A stretch of 64,000 nucleotides of DNA from Lachnospiraceae bacterium (GCA_017550425.1 JAFZPG010000014.1:1-64000), one strand, 5' to 3'; positions 25,401 through 35,383 are shown, counted from the first letter of the stretch. Notes: generated from the letters alone by a model not told the origin. Program-made: numbers and translations.

Positions 25401-27878
25401 TCAGTTCTGTTTACCCCATGCCTCATGGACTTCGGTCGCATAACCGACGGTCTCCATGGCGTCCTTGCAGTATTTATCCGCGCCGATCTGGTCTGCATAT
25501 TCCTGAGTGAGAACGGCGCCGCCGACGACGGCTTTCGCCCAGGGAGCCTTTTCGCGGAGCAACTTGATGGTCTCTGCCATCGAAGGCACGGTGGTGGTCA
25601 TGAGAGCGGAGAGGCCGACCAGCGGGGCATGATGCTCGATGCAACTCTCGACAACGGTCTCGGGAGGAACATCCTTACCCAGGTCAATTACATCAAAGCC
25701 GTAGTTTTCCAGCAAGGTCTTCACGATATTCTTGCCGATATCGTGGATGTCGCCTTTGACGGTCGCCAGGATGACTTTGCATTTCTTTTGCTGTTGCTTT
25801 CCGCTGTTGATCATGTAGGTCTTGATCACGTCGAAGGCGGAGGAGCAGGCACTGGCGCTCATCAGAAGTTGCGGCAGGAAGAGGGTCTTCTCTTCGAAAC
25901 GCTTTCCGACATAGTTCAGTGCATTGATCAGGTGGTCATTGATGATGACCATGGGGTCTGCGCCTTCGTTTAACATGGCTTTTGTTTTTTCGGCGGCCGG
26001 TTCCCCCAATCCCTTCGTTATGAAGAACTCGAGCGTATCATTGGCCATGCTCCCGTTTGCCTTAGCGGTGGTACTCGTACCGGACGCAGCGGCAGCCGGC
26101 CCTGCTGTCAGACGTTCTTCATTTTCCGTGGCAAATGTTATATAGTCCATGCATTTCGGGTCGAAGCCGGAGAGCATGCAGTGACTGGCGTAGGCTTTTT
26201 GAATATCGATGGAATTCGGATTGATGATCGCGGCAGACAGACCGGCCTGCATCGCCATTTGGAAGAAAGCGGCGGTGACGATCTCGCGGTGCGGAAGACC
26301 GAAGGAGATATTCGAAACTCCGAGGATGGTCTTACCATGGTAACGACGGGTGATGGCGTCGACAGCCTTCAAAGTCTCACGTCCGGCAACATCATCGCTG
26401 GCAACCGACATACAAAGAGCATCGATCAGTATGTCGCTCGGTGATAAACCGTATTTTGCGGCCTCGGTATAGATTTTTTCTGCGATCTTCAGACGGCCTT
26501 CGCAAGTCTCTGGGATTCCGCCTTCGTCGAGCAGAAGCGCAACGACTACGCCACCGTACTTTTTGACGAGCGGAAAGACCGTATCCATAACTTCCTGTTT
26601 ACCATTGACCGAATTGATCAGCGCTTTGCCGTTGTAGAGACGAAGACCGCGTTCGAGAGCCGCGGGGTCGGTGGTATCGATCTGCAGAGGCAGATCCAGT
26701 ACGCCCTGCAGTTCCGTGATGACGTCGCAGATCAGGGCCGGCTCGTCGATCTCGGGCAGGCCGACATTGACGTCGAGCACGTGGGCGTGGTTTTCCTGCT
26801 GGGTCAGGCCTTCCTGCAGGATATAATCGATATCGTGATCACGCAGTGCCTGCTTAAAGCGTTTCTTACCGGTCGGGTTGATGCGTTCGCCGATCAGAAC
26901 GGGGCGGTCTTTGAAATACACCGGATGGGTGTAGGATGTGATCACGGTCAGGTGTTTCGGTTCGGGATGGACGGAAGGAATGTCCTTCGTCCGTTCGACC
27001 ATGCGGGCAATGTGTGCGGGCGTCGTTCCGCAACATCCGCCGATGATGTTCGCGCCGGACTTCGCGATCTCGACCATGCAATCGGCAAAATCATCCGGAT
27101 TTACGTCGTAGACGGTCTTGCCGTTTTCGGAACGAGGAAGACCTGCGTTCGGATTGACGATGACGGGAATGCTTGCGGCGGCGACCAGGCGCGGCACGAT
27201 GGGCGCCATCTGGCGCGGACCGAGGGAACAGTTCAGACCTACGGCAGCAACGCCGAGTCCTTCGAATAAAGCAACACAGGTCTCGGGATCGGCGCCGGTC
27301 AGAAGCTTCGCATTTTCATCATATACCGTCGTTATAAAGATCGGGACGTCCGTCGTTTCTTTTGCTGCGAGGACGGCTGCCTTCGCTTCGTAAACGTCGT
27401 TCATGGTCTCGATCAGCACCAGATCAAAGCCCCCATGCGCAGCAGCAGGCTTAAGGATACTTTTGAATACATCCACCGCGTCTTCAAATGCCAGGTCACC
27501 GAGCGGTTTTAATAATTTACCGGTCGGGCCGATGTCGAGGGCGATATAGTGGGGCGCTCCGGCAAATGCATGGCCGGAAGCCTCGACATTTTCCCGGGCG
27601 TCGTTTGCATTGTCCAAAGCGGCATTTACGATCCGGGTAAGTTCATCTTCGGAGAACTTCAGGCTGTTCAGGCCGAAGGTGTCGGTCTTGACGATGTTGG
27701 CGCCGGCTTTGTAATAGTTCTCGTGCAGGCCGCGGATGAAATCTGCGTGCGTGAGGTTCCAGCGCTCAGGCAGTTCGCCGGGCTGAAGCCCGTTTTCCTG
27801 CAGGATGGATCCGGTGCCGCCGTCAAAAAAGAGCATCTTACCGGATTTCATTTGTTCTAAGATCGAGATCTGAGACAT
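25401..27878 (-). CDS. metH: Cobalamin-dependent methionine synthase lacking the activation domain
   Basis: 825 aa, against about 1200 for full MetH. Domain order: homocysteine-binding barrel (1-300; zinc ligands in GLNCSLGP and GGCCGTTP), folate-binding barrel (about 325-580; GERINPTGKKRF, DVNVG), B12 cap helices, and a B12 Rossmann domain whose GDIHDIGKN motif supplies the cobalt-ligand His near residue 712. The C-terminal SAM/reactivation domain is missing and is supplied by the separate upstream gene 4 nt away. It methylates homocysteine from methyltetrahydrofolate. In anaerobes cobalamin oxidation is rarer, so a detachable reactivation module makes sense. Confidence 0.93.
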   Translation of the reverse strand: MSQISILEQMKSGKMLFFDGGTGSILQENGLQPGELPERWNLTHADFIRGLHENYYKAGANIVKTDTFGLNSLKFSEDELTRIVNAALDNANDARENVEASGHAFAGAPHYIALDIGPTGKLLKPLGDLAFEDAVDVFKSILKPAAAHGGFDLVLIETMNDVYEAKAAVLAAKETTDVPIFITTVYDENAKLLTGADPETCVALFEGLGVAAVGLNCSLGPRQMAPIVPRLVAAASIPVIVNPNAGLPRSENGKTVYDVNPDDFADCMVEIAKSGANIIGGCCGTTPAHIARMVERTKDIPSVHPEPKHLTVITSYTHPVYFKDRPVLIGERINPTGKKRFKQALRDHDIDYILQEGLTQQENHAHVLDVNVGLPEIDEPALICDVITELQGVLDLPLQIDTTDPAALERGLRLYNGKALINSVNGKQEVMDTVFPLVKKYGGVVVALLLDEGGIPETCEGRLKIAEKIYTEAAKYGLSPSDILIDALCMSVASDDVAGRETLKAVDAITRRYHGKTILGVSNISFGLPHREIVTAAFFQMAMQAGLSAAIINPNSIDIQKAYASHCMLSGFDPKCMDYITFATENEERLTAGPAAAASGTSTTAKANGSMANDTLEFFITKGLGEPAAEKTKAMLNEGADPMVIINDHLINALNYVGKRFEEKTLFLPQLLMSASACSSAFDVIKTYMINSGKQQQKKCKVILATVKGDIHDIGKNIVKTLLENYGFDVIDLGKDVPPETVVESCIEHHAPLVGLSALMTTTVPSMAETIKLLREKAPWAKAVVGGAVLTQEYADQIGADKYCKDAMETVGYATEVHEAWGKQN

Positions 27879-27882
27879 ATAT

Positions 27883-28551
27883 TTACTCCCTGTCCATAGT
27901 TTTTACGCCGATCACGGCGGTTACGGATTTGGATGGCTGCATCAGCAGCGAATCGTTGAGTGAAAGCCCGATATCGCGGGCTGCCTTGCCGAAGAAACGG
28001 AAGACGTCGATCTGATGTGATAGCGAAAAATCGCCGTATCCCGGACTGTACCGGGTGGCAAATGTCACGCCTTCATCGCCATATAGCTTTTGGATATTCT
28101 GCTCCAGCAGATCACAATAGACTTCGACCAGCATAGATCCGAGACCCTGGTGGATCATGGGCAGCGCCTGATTCTTCAGGCGGTCGCGACGGATCAGGCG
28201 GTCGCAGCCGACGCCGATGGTCGCGGCAAAAAGGAATATGCCGTTACAGTCCCGGATGTGTTTGTACAGGGTGTCGGAACAGATGTTGGTGAAGCCGGCA
28301 TTGATCATATAGTGCTTACATCTGCAGGAGTTTTCGTCCTCTTCGAACGAGATGGGAAAGTATGCGTAGATCGCGTTGGGCTTGCAAACTTCGAGTTCTG
28401 CTTTCAAAGCGTTGTCGATCTGTGACTTCAGTTCTTCGTCCGGGCCGCATTTTCCGATCTGCATATAACGATAGGCTTGCGGTAAGTCGATCGTAAGGTC
28501 GGAAGAAGCGGCGCGGTGGTACAGGATCGTACCGGATTCAGGCAGTTGCAT
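27883..28551 (-). CDS. Stand-alone methionine synthase activation-domain protein
   Basis: 222 aa. It carries the MetH reactivation-domain signature RYSPGYGDFSLSHQ near residues 165-178, which binds SAM in E. coli MetH. A Cys/Lys-rich stretch (ENSCRCKHYMINAG) lies near residue 75. It is the first gene of a two-gene operon with metH and should reductively methylate oxidised cobalamin on its partner. ATG 28551 has GGGGGAGG upstream. Confidence 0.85.
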   Translation of the reverse strand: MQLPESGTILYHRAASSDLTIDLPQAYRYMQIGKCGPDEELKSQIDNALKAELEVCKPNAIYAYFPISFEEDENSCRCKHYMINAGFTNICSDTLYKHIRDCNGIFLFAATIGVGCDRLIRRDRLKNQALPMIHQGLGSMLVEVYCDLLEQNIQKLYGDEGVTFATRYSPGYGDFSLSHQIDVFRFFGKAARDIGLSLNDSLLMQPSKSVTAVIGVKTMDRE

Positions 28552-28605
28552 AGGAAACCTCCCCCAAGGTTATATAGGCCGAAAGAGCGGCCATTGATAG
28601 TTCTT

Positions 28606-28634
28606 AATGTAGTATAAAATACGTAAAAAGTCAA
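28606..28634 (-). promoter_or_regulatory. Promoter of the metH operon
   Basis: On the minus strand: TTGACT (28634-28629), 17-bp spacer, TACATT (28611-28606). The short leader contains a GGCCG/CGGCC hairpin; no cobalamin or SAM riboswitch of recognisable type fits in it. Confidence 0.7.
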
Positions 28635-28640
28635 GGGGAC

Positions 28641-28669
28641 TTGCACTTGAAGGGGGCTTGTAGTATAAT
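28641..28669 (+). promoter_or_regulatory. Promoter of the LCP gene
   Basis: TTGCAC (28641-28646), 17-bp spacer, TATAAT (28664-28669). It is back to back with the metH-operon promoter. The leader that follows can fold into ACACT/AGTGT inside GACCG/CGGTC before the GGAAGGAG site. Confidence 0.8.
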
Positions 28670-28748
28670 TACACTGGTTTGTTTTGCGGACCGATGACAC
28701 TTTTACAGTGTGGCCGTTGTGTGTGCGGTCACGGAAGGAGTCTGAAAC

Positions 28749-30278
28749 ATGAGTGAAAAGAAAAAACCGGTTCCCAGGAAAAAGGCGGTACCGTTAAATA
28801 AAGCAAATGGAAACGCAACTTCAAAGACGGTTTCCAAAAAGAAAAAAATGCCGAAGTGGGCGAAGGTCCTTCTGATCTTCGCGATGTCAATGGCGATCCT
28901 GGCGTTGGTGATCGTGATCGGTTATAAGATGATCTTCAGTCATTATTACAATAAACTGCAGATCGTTGACGATAAGCACCCCGATATGACGATGGCGGCC
29001 GATGCGACTCTGGAACCCGAGGAGGGAGACAATGATCCCAGTCAGTCCGACTCTCCGAGCGAAGAGGTCGCGGCGATCGAAGATGAACTGGCGCGTGTCA
29101 TGCGTGAGTATGAAGAAAAGATGCGCGCGAGCGCCGGTGATAAAAACAATGACACGACCTATGAAAATACCGAGCTATGGACGGAGGAAGATCCTGAGAC
29201 GGATCCGGTTCCTGCCGAGACAGATGAAGACGGTATCACGGTCATTGCCATCAATCCCGGAAACCCTGCGCAACAGGGCGGATCGGCACAACCTGCGAAT
29301 CCCGGAAACACTACACCGCAGAATAATCCTGCAGGCTCGGGTTCGGGCTCCGGTTCAGGTTCGGGCTCCGGTTCAGACTCGGGCTCAGGCTCAAACTCGG
29401 GTTCCGGTAAAAAGGTCGCCGGAAGTACCGGTATCTATAACTCGGGACGACAGACCGCAGCGAATATCGGTGTTGCAAATGGTGGAGCCGGTGACGGCGA
29501 ATTACCGCAGGTCGGCGCAGATCCGAATGTACTTAACATCTTATTGATCGGTATCGACAGCCGGCAGGATAACAACGCGGGTCGGTCGGATTCTATGATC
29601 ATTATGTCCGTTAACCGCAACACCAAACAGATCATTCTGACGTCTCTGATGCGCGACTGCTATGTCGCGATCCCCGGACGCGGAAACAATCGCTTGAATG
29701 CGGCGCATGCCTACGGCGGCGCAAATCTCCTGATGCAGACCATCGAGGCGAATTTCGGTATTCATATCGATTATTTTGCCCGTGTTAATTTCTTCAGTTT
29801 TATGGATATCGTTGACGCAGTCGGCGGTATCGACATCAATTTGACAGAAGCGGAACTTCCGCATGTGAATACTGCATCGACCGCGCAGAACAGGATCGAA
29901 ACGGCCGGTGTGCATCATCTGAACGGACCGCAGGCTCTGGCTTACGCACGTATTCGTTATGTCGGTTCCGATTATGCGAGAACACAACGTCAGCGTACGG
30001 TGCTTCAGACGGTCGCAAACAAGCTTCGAGGTATGGGCCTCGGAGAACTGAACAGCTTTCTGAATGTTGCATTGCCCAAGATCGCGACCAATATACCGCA
30101 GGGCGTTATGAATGATCTGGTGTGGAGTATGCCTTCGACTTTGAAGTATTCAATTGCGGAGTTCCGTGTTCCTGCCGACGGAACCGGTCATTCGGTCCGC
30201 ATCAACGGAAAGAGTGTGCTTTCTGTCGATATTGCCCAGAACCGTATTTTGCTCAACCAGATCATATACGGTCGATAA
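28749..30278 (+). CDS. LytR-CpsA-Psr (LCP) family wall glycopolymer transferase
   Basis: 509 aa. A basic cytosolic tail (1-36) is followed by one membrane anchor (about 37-60), a long acidic then Gly/Ser/Asn/Pro-rich linker (about 75-240) and the LCP domain (about 255-430). Conserved LCP features are ILLIGIDSR, GRSDSMIIMS with the phosphate-binding Arg/Asp, LTSLMRDCYV and a later ALAYARIRY with a second Arg. LCP enzymes attach teichoic acid-like or capsular polymers to peptidoglycan, outside the membrane. The linker contains an exact 18-bp tandem duplication. Confidence 0.9.
   Translation: MSEKKKPVPRKKAVPLNKANGNATSKTVSKKKKMPKWAKVLLIFAMSMAILALVIVIGYKMIFSHYYNKLQIVDDKHPDMTMAADATLEPEEGDNDPSQSDSPSEEVAAIEDELARVMREYEEKMRASAGDKNNDTTYENTELWTEEDPETDPVPAETDEDGITVIAINPGNPAQQGGSAQPANPGNTTPQNNPAGSGSGSGSGSGSGSDSGSGSNSGSGKKVAGSTGIYNSGRQTAANIGVANGGAGDGELPQVGADPNVLNILLIGIDSRQDNNAGRSDSMIIMSVNRNTKQIILTSLMRDCYVAIPGRGNNRLNAAHAYGGANLLMQTIEANFGIHIDYFARVNFFSFMDIVDAVGGIDINLTEAELPHVNTASTAQNRIETAGVHHLNGPQALAYARIRYVGSDYARTQRQRTVLQTVANKLRGMGLGELNSFLNVALPKIATNIPQGVMNDLVWSMPSTLKYSIAEFRVPADGTGHSVRINGKSVLSVDIAQNRILLNQIIYGR
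29334..29408 (+). repeat. Gly-Ser coding repeat with 18-bp tandem duplication
   Basis: The stretch encodes alternating Gly-Ser. 29340-29357 and 29358-29375 are identical, so slippage could change linker length by six residues. Confidence 0.8.
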
Positions 30279-30299
30279 AATAATCACTACGGAGTATCT

Positions 30300-32111
30300 A
30301 TGTCCATTAATCAGCAACTCATTCGAAACTTTTGCATTATTGCCCATATCGATCATGGCAAATCGACGCTGGCGGACCGTATCATCGAGAAAACGGGTTT
30401 GCTTACACAGCGTGAAATGCAGGCACAGGTCCTGGATAATATGGATCTGGAGCGCGAGCGCGGTATCACGATCAAAGCGCAGGCCTGCCGCATCATTTAT
30501 AAAGCAAATGACGGAAATGAGTATATTTTCAATCTGATCGATACGCCCGGACATGTCGATTTTAACTACGAAGTGTCCCGCAGCTTGGCGGCCTGCGACG
30601 GCGCGATTCTGGTCGTGGACGCTGCCCAGGGCATCGAGGCACAGACGTTGGCCAATGTCTATCTGGCACTGGATCATGACCTGGATGTATTCCCGGTCAT
30701 CAATAAGATCGATCTGCCGAGCGCAGATCCCGAGCGCGTCATCCATGAGATCGAGGATGTGATCGGCCTGGAGGCGCAGGACGCCCCGCTGATCAGCGCG
30801 AAAAACGGCATCAATATCGAAGAGGTGCTGGAGCAGGTGGTCGCAAAGATCCCGGCTCCCAAGGGCGATCCGGAAGCACCGCTGAAAGCTTTGATCTTTG
30901 ACTCGATCTATGATTCTTATAAAGGTGTCATCGTTTTCTGCCGTATCAAAGAGGGTACGGTGCGCAAAGGCATGGCGATCAAAATGATGGCGACGGGAGC
31001 TACGGCCAATGTCGTCGAAGTCGGCTATTTCGGCGCAGGCCGTTTTATTGAATGCGACGAGCTTCCCGCCGGCATGGTCGGTTACATTACTGCCAGTATT
31101 AAAAACGTTAAAGACACGATGGTCGGTGACACGATCACCGAACTTTCTCGCCCGGCAGCTGAACCGCTTCCGGGATATAAGAAAGTGCACTCGATGGTCT
31201 ACTGCGGTATGTACCCCGCCGACGGCGCGAAGTACGGCGACCTTCGGGATGCTCTGGAAAAACTTCAATTAAACGACGCTTCCCTGTTTTTTGAGCCGGA
31301 GACATCCATTGCCCTGGGCTTTGGTTTCCGTTGCGGCTTTTTGGGCCTTTTGCATCTCGAGATCATTCAGGAACGACTGGAACGTGAATACAATCTGGAT
31401 CTGGTGACGACAGCGCCCGGCGTCGTATATCACGTCAATAAGACGGACGGAACACAGATCGAGCTGACGAATCCTTCGAACCTTCCGGATCCTTCCGAGA
31501 TCCTTTCCATGGAGGAACCGATCGTTTCGGCAGAGATCATGGTCACGACCGAGTTCATCGGTCCGATCATGGAACTGTGCCAGAATCGCCGCGGTGTGTA
31601 TCTCGGCATGGAATATATCGAGACGACGCGAGCGCTTTTGAAGTACGAACTTCCTCTCAACGAGATCATTTATGATTTCTTTGATGCACTGAAGTCCCGC
31701 TCCAAAGGCTATGCTTCGTTTGACTATGAACTGAAGGGTTATGTCGAGTCAAAACTCGTGAAACTGGATATCCTGATCAATCACGAAGAGGTCGACGCCC
31801 TGTCGTTTATCGTGCACGCGGACAATGCGTACGAGCGCGGCCGCAAAATGTGTGAAAAACTGAAGGACGAGATCCCGCGTCACCTGTTTGAGATCCCGAT
31901 CCAGGCTGCCGTGGGCAATAAGATCATTGCCCGTGAGACCGTAAAAGCGATGCGCAAGGATGTACTTGCGAAGTGCTACGGCGGCGATATTTCCCGAAAG
32001 AGGAAACTGCTTGAGAAGCAGAAAGAAGGAAAGAAGCGTATGCGCCAGATCGGCAACGTTGAGGTGCCGCAGAAAGCATTTATGTCGGTCTTGAAGCTGG
32101 ATGAGGAGTGA
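30300..32111 (+). CDS. lepA: Elongation factor 4 (back-translocating GTPase)
   Basis: 603 aa, the normal length. The GTPase starts with AHIDHGKST (G1), then DTPGHVDF (G3) and NKIDLP (G4). Domain II, the EF-G-like domains and the LepA-specific C-terminal domain follow ([17 protein letters not shown], ending [17 protein letters not shown]). LepA acts on the ribosome during translation or assembly. It is followed after 3 nt by hemW, a common pairing. GGAG lies a few bases before the ATG at 30300. Confidence 0.97.
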   Translation: MSINQQLIRNFCIIAHIDHGKSTLADRIIEKTGLLTQREMQAQVLDNMDLERERGITIKAQACRIIYKANDGNEYIFNLIDTPGHVDFNYEVSRSLAACDGAILVVDAAQGIEAQTLANVYLALDHDLDVFPVINKIDLPSADPERVIHEIEDVIGLEAQDAPLISAKNGINIEEVLEQVVAKIPAPKGDPEAPLKALIFDSIYDSYKGVIVFCRIKEGTVRKGMAIKMMATGATANVVEVGYFGAGRFIECDELPAGMVGYITASIKNVKDTMVGDTITELSRPAAEPLPGYKKVHSMVYCGMYPADGAKYGDLRDALEKLQLNDASLFFEPETSIALGFGFRCGFLGLLHLEIIQERLEREYNLDLVTTAPGVVYHVNKTDGTQIELTNPSNLPDPSEILSMEEPIVSAEIMVTTEFIGPIMELCQNRRGVYLGMEYIETTRALLKYELPLNEIIYDFFDALKSRSKGYASFDYELKGYVESKLVKLDILINHEEVDALSFIVHADNAYERGRKMCEKLKDEIPRHLFEIPIQAAVGNKIIARETVKAMRKDVLAKCYGGDISRKRKLLEKQKEGKKRMRQIGNVEVPQKAFMSVLKLDEE

Positions 32112-32114
32112 CCT

Positions 32115-33278
32115 ATGTCCGATAAACGATCTTTGGGGATTTATATACATATACCGTTTTGCAAACAGAAGTGCAAGTATTGCGATTTTCTTTCATTTCC
32201 CATCGATGATGAGGTGATAAAGGATGCTTACGTCGATGCACTCGTCTATAACATTAAGGAACAGGCGAAGGTCTGCTCTGATCGTTATATTGTAGATACG
32301 ATCTACATCGGGGGAGGCACGCCTTCCCTGCTTTCATTTGAGCAGATCCAGAAGATCTGCACTGCGATATCGACTTCTTTTTCCATCGACGAGGATTATG
32401 AGTGGACGATGGAGGTGAACCCGAATTCCGCGGGCGATGCGGTCAAACTGATGATGATCCGCAAAGCGGGGATCAATCGCCTGAGCATCGGCGCTCAGGC
32501 GACCTGTACGCGTACACTGACTACGCTCGGACGCATCCACACGGCCGAAGATATCTTTGCGACCTATGAAGCCGCTTGCAAGGCCGGTTTTACTAATATC
32601 AATATCGACCTGATGTATGGGATCTTCGGACAGACGGTAGAAGAGTTTGCAAAGAGTCTCGAGGACATTTTGTATATTGCCCCCGAACATCTGTCAGCCT
32701 ATCAGTTGATCATTGAGGAGGGTACGCCGTTTTACGATCTGTACCATTCCGGTCAGGCGACGCTTCCTTCGGAGGAAGACATCGCGAAGATGGAGGAGAT
32801 CCTGTATTCCTGGACGCAATTGGCAGGTATGACCCGTTACGAGATCTCGAATTTTGCAAAACCGGGTCATGAATCCCGTCATAATTTGCGGTACTGGAGA
32901 ATGCAGGACTATCTGGCCATCGGCCTCGGCGCGTCCGGTTTTATTTTCGGAGATCCCGGATTGCGCAGTGAAAACACGAAGGATCTGCAGGAATATCTGG
33001 AGCGACCGACTTCCGGCACCATTACTCAGGTACCTTTGGAAAATGAGATGGAAGAGTTTTGTTTCCTCGGACTTCGCATGATGGAGGAAGGAATCGACTG
33101 TGAGAATTTCCGTGAACGTTTCGGCAGGAGTGTCGAGACCGTGTATCCGCCGGCGATGTTTGAGCGTTTTATCCAACAGGGGCTTATGATAAAGAAATAC
33201 GCCCCGCGGGAAGCTTATGTGCTTACCCCGCGCGGCGCGGATGTTTCGAATATGATCATGGCCGAATTTATCAATTAG
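32115..33278 (+). CDS. hemW: Radical SAM heme chaperone HemW (coproporphyrinogen oxidase-like)
   Basis: 387 aa. The radical SAM cluster motif is CKQKCKYC near residue 16, followed by GGGTPSLL and a TIM-barrel core; a HemN-type C-terminal domain follows (FLGLRMMEEGID). Related proteins bind heme rather than oxidise coproporphyrinogen. The true HemN needs an extra Cys (CxxxCxxCxC); here position 4 is Asp-Phe (YCDF), which favours HemW. Co-transcribed with lepA. The gene end overlaps a convergent small gene by 8 nt. Confidence 0.9.
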   Translation: MSDKRSLGIYIHIPFCKQKCKYCDFLSFPIDDEVIKDAYVDALVYNIKEQAKVCSDRYIVDTIYIGGGTPSLLSFEQIQKICTAISTSFSIDEDYEWTMEVNPNSAGDAVKLMMIRKAGINRLSIGAQATCTRTLTTLGRIHTAEDIFATYEAACKAGFTNINIDLMYGIFGQTVEEFAKSLEDILYIAPEHLSAYQLIIEEGTPFYDLYHSGQATLPSEEDIAKMEEILYSWTQLAGMTRYEISNFAKPGHESRHNLRYWRMQDYLAIGLGASGFIFGDPGLRSENTKDLQEYLERPTSGTITQVPLENEMEEFCFLGLRMMEEGIDCENFRERFGRSVETVYPPAMFERFIQQGLMIKKYAPREAYVLTPRGADVSNMIMAEFIN

Positions 33279-33552
33279 TCTCTGTATCGTTATCGGATGC
33301 TTCTTCTTTCTTTGTTTCGGCGATCTTTTCTTTCATATCGTCGACTTCCTGTGTTTTTCGGATGAGACTCAGGATCTTGAAATGGAAGAAGATGAAGAAC
33401 GGGATGATAAGGGAGAGCACGAAGCAGACCCAGGCCCACTGCCTCAGGGATTCCGCTTCCGACATGGCAAATGCAAAAGCCAATATATTTAAGATCAGGA
33501 TCAGAGCGATCGTTATGATCACGACGATCTGTTTGAAAGAATATTTTTTCAT
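33271..33552 (-). CDS. Small membrane protein with two helices
   Basis: 93 aa, family not recognised. Two hydrophobic helices (about residues 9-30 and 40-62) are followed by a charged coiled-coil-like tail rich in Glu/Lys/Asp. AAAGGAGA precedes ATG 33552. Its 3' end overlaps hemW on the other strand, so any pausing or antisense effect would be local. Confidence 0.7.
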   Translation of the reverse strand: MKKYSFKQIVVIITIALILILNILAFAFAMSEAESLRQWAWVCFVLSLIIPFFIFFHFKILSLIRKTQEVDDMKEKIAETKKEEASDNDTETN

Positions 33553-33611
33553 TTCTTCTCCTTTAATGTTGGAATGAATTATATTCTATATTTTCCGACA
33601 GGAGAGGAAAA

Positions 33612-34436
33612 ATGTCAAGTCCGTATTTTGATTTTGCACATATATATGATGCCTGCATGGACGAGTTGCCATATGAGGATTGGTCCCGGTTTGTGAAACG
33701 AACGTTGGATTCGGACCGAATCGGTGCGGGTGAGCTTGTTTTGGACTTGGGATGCGGTACGGGCACGTTGACCTTGCTTTTGCGCGATCTTGGCTATGAC
33801 ATGATCGGTGTCGATCTTTCCGAGTCAATGCTGGAGGAAGCCAGAGACAAGTATTATGAGTGCCTGGATGTGGAGGAGGAGAATGGTGAACCAAAGTTGC
33901 CGATCCTCTTCCTGCAACAAGATATGCGCGCGTTTGAACTTTACGGAACGGTACGCGCCGTTGTTTCCTTCGGTGACACCATGAACTATGCCGGGGATAT
34001 CGACGAATTGACGGGTATCTTCCGGCTGGTCAATAACTACCTGGATCCGGGCGGCCTGTTTATCTTTGATCTGAAGACGCTGCACTATTACCGTGATGTT
34101 GCCGCGACCCGGACCTATACCGATGTACGCGAAGATATGGCGCTCATCTGGGACAATGAGTTTGATGCGGCGACGAATAAAAACACTTACCGTCTGACCA
34201 TGTTCCTGTCTGAGGATGAAGAAACCTACGTCCGCAGGGAAGAGACCCATGTACAGACCGCATTTTCCGTTGAGGAAATAAGGCAGGCGATAAAAGAGTC
34301 CGGTCTGGTTTTGGAACATGTTTACGAGATGGATGATGACGGGACCGAGAGAGAAGCAACGGATACGGCGGAGCGTTTGTTCTTCGTATGCAGAGAGCAG
34401 ATGAAGAAAGCCGGTTCCATGCAGAAAGAGGATTGA
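33612..34436 (+). CDS. Class I SAM-dependent methyltransferase
   Basis: 274 aa. Residues about 40-60 hold the SAM-binding motif I, VLDLGCGTGTLTLLL, followed by the acidic end of strand 2 (IGVDLSESML) and a later motif with NYLDPGGLFIFDL. A C-terminal extension of about 100 residues is charged. Substrate unknown. It is separated by one base from hslO and probably shares its transcript. Confidence 0.85.
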   Translation: MSSPYFDFAHIYDACMDELPYEDWSRFVKRTLDSDRIGAGELVLDLGCGTGTLTLLLRDLGYDMIGVDLSESMLEEARDKYYECLDVEEENGEPKLPILFLQQDMRAFELYGTVRAVVSFGDTMNYAGDIDELTGIFRLVNNYLDPGGLFIFDLKTLHYYRDVAATRTYTDVREDMALIWDNEFDAATNKNTYRLTMFLSEDEETYVRREETHVQTAFSVEEIRQAIKESGLVLEHVYEMDDDGTEREATDTAERLFFVCREQMKKAGSMQKED

Positions 34437-34437
34437 T

Positions 34438-35313
34438 ATGGGAGATTACTTTATACGTGTAACGGCCGCTAACGGTCGAATCCGCGGCTTTTTTGCTACG
34501 ACCCGGGAACTGGTCGAATTTGCGAGAAAAGCGCATAATACGAGTCCTGTGGTGACGGCTGCCTTGGGTCGTTTGCTGACCGGCGGTGTCATGATGGGCG
34601 CCATGATGAAGAACGATGCCGACCTTTTGACGATCAAGATCAACGGAGACGGTCCGATCGGCGGTCTGACCGTGACTGCGGATCCGAAGGGAAACGTTAA
34701 AGGTTATGCGAATAATCCCGTCGTTATCCTTCCTGCCAATGATAAAGGCAAACTGGATGTTGCGTCCGCAGTCGGCGTCGGCGTGCTTCAGGTCATTAAG
34801 GATATTGGCCTGAAAGAACCCTATATCGGTGATACGATCCTGGTGACCAGCGAGATCGCCGAGGACCTGACCTATTATTTCGCGACCAGTGAGCAGACCC
34901 CTTCGTCGGTTGGCCTCGGCGTCCTGATGTCTAAGGACAATACGGTCAAATGCGCCGGCGGCATGATCCTGCAGTTGATGCCGGACGCGGATGAGGGCGT
35001 AGTTTCGCTTCTGGAAAAGCGTGTCAAAGAAATAACTTCGATCACCGCTCTTTTTGAAAAAGGAATGACGCCGGAAGATATCTGTATGATGATCCTGCAT
35101 GATATGGATCCCGTGATCAGTAAGCGTTTCCCCTGCGCGTTCAAGTGTGACTGTTCCAAGACCCGCGTCGGTAAGGCTCTGATCTCCATAGGGAAGAAAG
35201 AACTGGATAAAATGATCGAAGAAGGAAAAGAGATCGAGGTCAACTGTCATTTCTGCAACACGAACTATTATTTCTCCGTGGATGAGCTTAGGGAACTCCG
35301 TTCCCTGGCATAA
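34438..35313 (+). CDS. hslO: Redox-regulated chaperone Hsp33
   Basis: 291 aa. The N-terminal chaperone domain shows TSPVVTAALGRLLTG and GDGPIGG; the C-terminal zinc-binding switch has CDC and CHFC (about residues 237-239 and 270-273), which oxidise to activate holdase function. Hsp33 protects proteins against oxidative unfolding. For an anaerobe it is a useful oxygen-stress device. ATG 34438 begins one base after the methyltransferase stop, so translation is probably coupled. Confidence 0.93.
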   Translation: MGDYFIRVTAANGRIRGFFATTRELVEFARKAHNTSPVVTAALGRLLTGGVMMGAMMKNDADLLTIKINGDGPIGGLTVTADPKGNVKGYANNPVVILPANDKGKLDVASAVGVGVLQVIKDIGLKEPYIGDTILVTSEIAEDLTYYFATSEQTPSSVGLGVLMSKDNTVKCAGGMILQLMPDADEGVVSLLEKRVKEITSITALFEKGMTPEDICMMILHDMDPVISKRFPCAFKCDCSKTRVGKALISIGKKELDKMIEEGKEIEVNCHFCNTNYYFSVDELRELRSLA

Positions 35314-35319
35314 GTCAAC

Positions 35320-35348
35320 TTGACAGGGGACGTCCCCTTTGATAGAAT
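35320..35348 (+). promoter_or_regulatory. Promoter with a 14-bp palindrome in its spacer
   Basis: TTGACA (35320-35325), 17-bp spacer, TAGAAT (35343-35348). The bases 35325-35338 (AGGGGACGTCCCCT) form a perfect palindrome between the two boxes, a classic repressor-site position. Confidence 0.75.
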
Positions 35349-35383
35349 CAATAACGTTGAATTTATTTTTATGAGGTGTTTCT

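Noticed and set aside
28552..28605. Cobalamin riboswitch upstream of the metH operon
   Set aside because: The leader is about 50 nt with a single hairpin, too short for a B12 riboswitch.
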